A stretch of 64,000 nt of DNA from Paenibacillus bovis. Its GTDB lineage: Bacteria > Bacillota > Bacilli > Paenibacillales > Paenibacillaceae. The position numbers and the translations under genes are program-made. The notes beneath the pieces were generated by a model. It had not been told where the DNA came from. It saw only the letters and a program-made list of their open reading frames with translations, and did not search any database. The first letter of the stretch is position 1. Each line of letters starts with the position of its first letter. The stretch covers positions 4,395,501-4,459,500 of the forward strand of contig NZ_CP013023.1 of the NCBI RefSeq assembly GCF_001421015.2, written 5' to 3'. Shown here in pieces: positions 61,590-64,000 of the stretch.

Positions 61590-62144
61590 ATGATTTATGC
61601 AGCTTTGCTTCGCGGCATTAATGTTGGCGGTAATAATAAAATCAATATGAAATTGCTCAAATCCACTTTTGAACAAGCCGGGATGACTCGGGTGACGACC
61701 TATATCAACTCGGGAAATATTATTTTCGCCAGTGAGCTGTCTGCGCCTGAATTGTCTGTACAGCTGGAGCAGGCGATAGCCGCCGATTTCCAGCGCGATA
61801 TTCCGGTAATGGTACGTTCGCTGCCAGAAATGGAAGCTGTTATAGCTGCTGTGCCGGAGAACTGGACGAATGATGAACAGATGAAAAGCGATGTACTGTT
61901 TCTGTGGGACGATATCAATAACAGCTCTGTGCTGGAGCAGATACCGCTAAAGCCGGAGATGGGCACATTATTGTATATTCCCGGCGCCTTACTGGTATCT
62001 GTTCCCCGGGAAAATGTCACGCGAAGTGGCATGAACAAACTGGCTGCTTCCAAACTGTACCGGTACATGACGATACGCAATGTGAATACAACACGCCAGA
62101 TTTACCGGCTGATGTTGGCAGCTGGTGAGCAGGAAGGGACTTGA
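61590..62144 (+). CDS. DUF1697 family protein
   Basis: A 184-residue protein with GGAGGGG before ATG. All DUF1697 hallmarks are present: YAALLRGINVGGNNKINM at the N-terminus, VTTYINSGNIIF, VPENWTNDEQMKSDVLFLW, and the MTIRNVNTTRQIYRLM end. A conserved cytoplasmic family of unknown biochemical role. It starts 27 bp after the upstream stop, so possibly an operon. Confidence 0.95.
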   Translation: MIYAALLRGINVGGNNKINMKLLKSTFEQAGMTRVTTYINSGNIIFASELSAPELSVQLEQAIAADFQRDIPVMVRSLPEMEAVIAAVPENWTNDEQMKSDVLFLWDDINNSSVLEQIPLKPEMGTLLYIPGALLVSVPRENVTRSGMNKLAASKLYRYMTIRNVNTTRQIYRLMLAAGEQEGT

Positions 62145-62350
62145 TTGGAGCATCTTCCTAAGTATCCTTTATGCTTGCCATAGCTACTCTGATGATTCCT
62201 TTGTCGGTCCTCTTTTGAGGATGTTTGTTCTAACTATTTGTATCGTACGGATCAATAGAAGGATCGTACATTTATTTCAATTGGATGAAGCGAAGTAAAA
62301 AAATATGGTGAATATTACAATATCTATTGTTAATTCAGGAGGTTAAGCGC

Positions 62351-63691
62351 ATGGCTGGAGAACCGATATTACTGAATCAGGGGCAAAATACCAACCTACC
62401 ACCCGGCAGTATGCTGGATGTAATTATTCAATGCAGTGCTGCACCTTCTGCGCTGGATATCAGCTGCTTTATGGTCAATGACGAAGGTAAGGTCCCTTCC
62501 GACGAGTATTTTATTTTTTATAATCAGAATGTAGATCCTCACCAATGTGTGCAGCTGGTAGAAGCGAACGAACAGCATTCCCGCTTTCAATTGGATCTGA
62601 ACAAACTGCTGCAGACTCCTGTCAGCAAATGCGTATTTACAGCTACCCTGGAGGGTACAGGTACATTCGCTCAGGTGAGCGGTTGCCAGGCAGTATTACA
62701 AATAGGCGGACAGCAAATTACATATACCCTATCCGAGGTGACCGCAGAAACGGCACTGATATTGATTGAAGTCTACAAGTATAAAGACAGCTTCAAGGTA
62801 CGGGCGATTGGCCGGGGATTTTTCGGTGGATTGCAGCCGCTCGCGGAGTCCTTTGGTGTAGAGATCGAGAGCAGCGATACTTCGCAACCGCAAGCCGAGG
62901 CTTCGACGACTGCACCTTCCGTTGCACCGGCAGCAGCTTCCCATCCTTCTGCCGGAATCCCCTCCTCTGCCGCTGCTCCTTCGTCGGCAGCAGAGCCCCC
63001 AGCACCCAAATTAACGACATCGCTAACCAAGATCGATTTGCTTAAAAAGAAAGTCACCCTGTCTCTTCAAAAGAAAAATGTATCGCCGATCCAGGCACGG
63101 GTAGCCGTGGTATTCGATGCTTCCGGTTCCATGTACTCCCTTTACAAAAAAGGGATTGTACAGGAAGCTTTTGAGCGTGTACTGGCGATTGCAGCCGCTT
63201 TTGACGATAATGGTGAACTGGATGTGTGGTTTTTTGCCAAGGACTTTTTGCGTGCACGGAGCGTACGGGCAGAGGATTACGAGAATTATGTAGAACGTGC
63301 CTACAAGCTGGGCAGCAAAGGCGGAACCAATAACGAGCCGCCGGTCATGGAGGATGTTATACGTAAATATACCAAAGAAGAACCCAATGTACGCATCCCT
63401 ACGTATATTATCTTTTTCAGTGACGGTGGTGTCAGCAGTAAGAGCAAAATCGCCAAGCTGATCATCGATAGTTCGCGCTATAATCTGTTCTGGCAGTTTG
63501 TCGGACTGGGTAATGCCAATTATGGTGTACTCCGGGAACTGGATGATCTGAAAGGCCGCTTTGTCGATAACGCGAATTTCTTTGAGCTGGACGATATTTC
63601 CAAAGTCAGCGACGAGGAACTATATGATCGACTGCTCAGCGAATTCCCGAGCTGGATCGAGGAAGCCAGACGCAAAAGTATTCTTGCCTGA
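62351..63691 (+). CDS. TerD-VWA domain tellurium-resistance-type protein
   Basis: Starts at 62351 (MAGEPILLNQGQNTNL) after AGGAGG. 446 residues: a TerD-like domain (about 5-165; LDVIIQCSAAPSALDISCFM, LILIEVYKYKDSFKVRAIG), a Pro/Ala/Ser linker (about 180-225), and a VWA/TerF domain (about 250-446). The VWA domain has a MIDAS motif VVFDASGSMY, the conserved YIIFFSDGGVSS, and FWQFVGLGN. Ter proteins bind Ca2+ and take part in tellurite, phage or envelope stress responses. The remaining ter genes may lie beyond the window. Confidence 0.9.
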   Translation: MAGEPILLNQGQNTNLPPGSMLDVIIQCSAAPSALDISCFMVNDEGKVPSDEYFIFYNQNVDPHQCVQLVEANEQHSRFQLDLNKLLQTPVSKCVFTATLEGTGTFAQVSGCQAVLQIGGQQITYTLSEVTAETALILIEVYKYKDSFKVRAIGRGFFGGLQPLAESFGVEIESSDTSQPQAEASTTAPSVAPAAASHPSAGIPSSAAAPSSAAEPPAPKLTTSLTKIDLLKKKVTLSLQKKNVSPIQARVAVVFDASGSMYSLYKKGIVQEAFERVLAIAAAFDDNGELDVWFFAKDFLRARSVRAEDYENYVERAYKLGSKGGTNNEPPVMEDVIRKYTKEEPNVRIPTYIIFFSDGGVSSKSKIAKLIIDSSRYNLFWQFVGLGNANYGVLRELDDLKGRFVDNANFFELDDISKVSDEELYDRLLSEFPSWIEEARRKSILA

Positions 63692-63816
63692 GTCTGCGAT
63701 CGATGAAACTGGGTTTTCTTTATCAAGCAATGATACAGCCTAATGTGCGTTTATGCTGCTTTTATGGATTACTGTCATATGAGCTTTCCTATGAGACATT
63801 ACTTGGTAATTTCAAT

Positions 63817-63857
63817 AAAAAGGACTCCCGATCATACACGACGGAGTCCTTTTTTAC
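63817..63857 (+). terminator. intrinsic terminator (bidirectional)
   Basis: AAAAGGACTCC pairs with GGAGTCCTTTT over a 12-nt loop. It serves the TerD-VWA gene and the convergent partial gene at the right edge. Confidence 0.93.
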
Positions 63858-63872
63858 TTTATACTGTCTATT

Positions 63873-64000
63873 TTATTGAAACGGAAAGTCATCCCACCAG
63901 TTGGTTCGTCCCTGCTCGCGTTCTTCCAGCACATCTTTTTTGTCGTACTGTATTAACAGCTGATGGAACTGCTTCATCATACGCGGAGTTTTCAGTTTGG
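63873..64000 (-). CDS. C-terminal end of an unidentified gene
   Basis: The last 42 codons of a leftward gene that continues beyond the window: MMKQFHQLLIQYDKKDVLEE, then REQGRTNWWDDFPFQ and a stop at 63873. The tail is acidic and helical. It sits beside a tellurium-type gene, but the family cannot be named from this piece. Confidence 0.6.
   Translation of the reverse strand, partial: KLKTPRMMKQFHQLLIQYDKKDVLEEREQGRTNWWDDFPFQ

Noticed and set aside
1..64000. tRNA, rRNA, riboswitch, prophage or complete insertion sequence
   Set aside because: No matching conserved structures, phage structural genes or transposase signatures were recognised by eye; a covariance search would be needed to exclude small RNAs.

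Overview
The window looks like a chromosomal stretch from a Gram-positive spore-former of the Paenibacillus type (Bacillota). Signs of this are strong AGGAGG ribosome sites, GTG and TTG starts, a FusB/FusC-like EF-G-binding protein, a Btr-type AraC/siderophore-binding regulator, Fur boxes of the Bacillus form, a LacI-controlled butanediol dehydrogenase and many SMI1/DUF-type small proteins. The genus is an inference. No rRNA, tRNA, CRISPR array or intact transposase was seen.

Left part (1-30 kb): mostly leftward single genes of accessory character. They include P-loop small-molecule kinases, GNAT acetyltransferases, a Nudix hydrolase, a HIT protein, pentapeptide and ankyrin proteins, immunity-like DUF proteins, a nucleotidyltransferase, a serine hydrolase and an APH-type phosphotransferase. 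At 19.7-23.3 kb is a compact Fur-boxed ferric-siderophore unit (binding lipoprotein, FhuF-like reductase, AraC-type sensor-regulator). It is flanked by two copies of a chloramphenicol-phosphotransferase-like gene, one intact and one broken.

Middle part (30.4-41.9 kb): the most interesting region. Thirteen one-gene units, all on the minus strand and AT-rich, are each followed by an imperfect palindromic repeat of about 75-115 bp. Each repeat has TAAC/GTTA ends, a TATTCACG...CGTGAATA inner arm and small internal hairpins. This is the architecture of integron gene cassettes with attC sites. At the promoter-proximal end lie an attI-like site and a decayed tyrosine recombinase pseudogene. The recombinase lacks the extra segment that defines classical IntI. 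Cargo looks like defence, toxin or immunity material: a caspase-like protease, a two-segment membrane protein, three HEPN-like proteins, a restriction-endonuclease-like gene with two in-frame stops, a CdiI-like immunity protein, a metallophosphoesterase, a GNAT with an in-frame stop, and several small orphans.

Right part (42-64 kb): returns to more typical host sequence. It holds small immunity-like proteins, an AAC(6')-like acetyltransferase, an AAA ATPase, an ankyrin protein, lipoproteins and exported proteins with clear terminators, a second Fur-boxed iron-siderophore binding lipoprotein, a LacI regulator beside a 2,3-butanediol dehydrogenase gene (both preceded by the same operator), a membrane protein with a probable ATT start, DUF-type proteins and a TerD/VWA tellurium-type protein.

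An unusual number of genes carry in-frame stops or single-base frameshifts (about nine in 64 kb). Either this island is decaying or the assembly has uncorrected errors; both readings are kept open.
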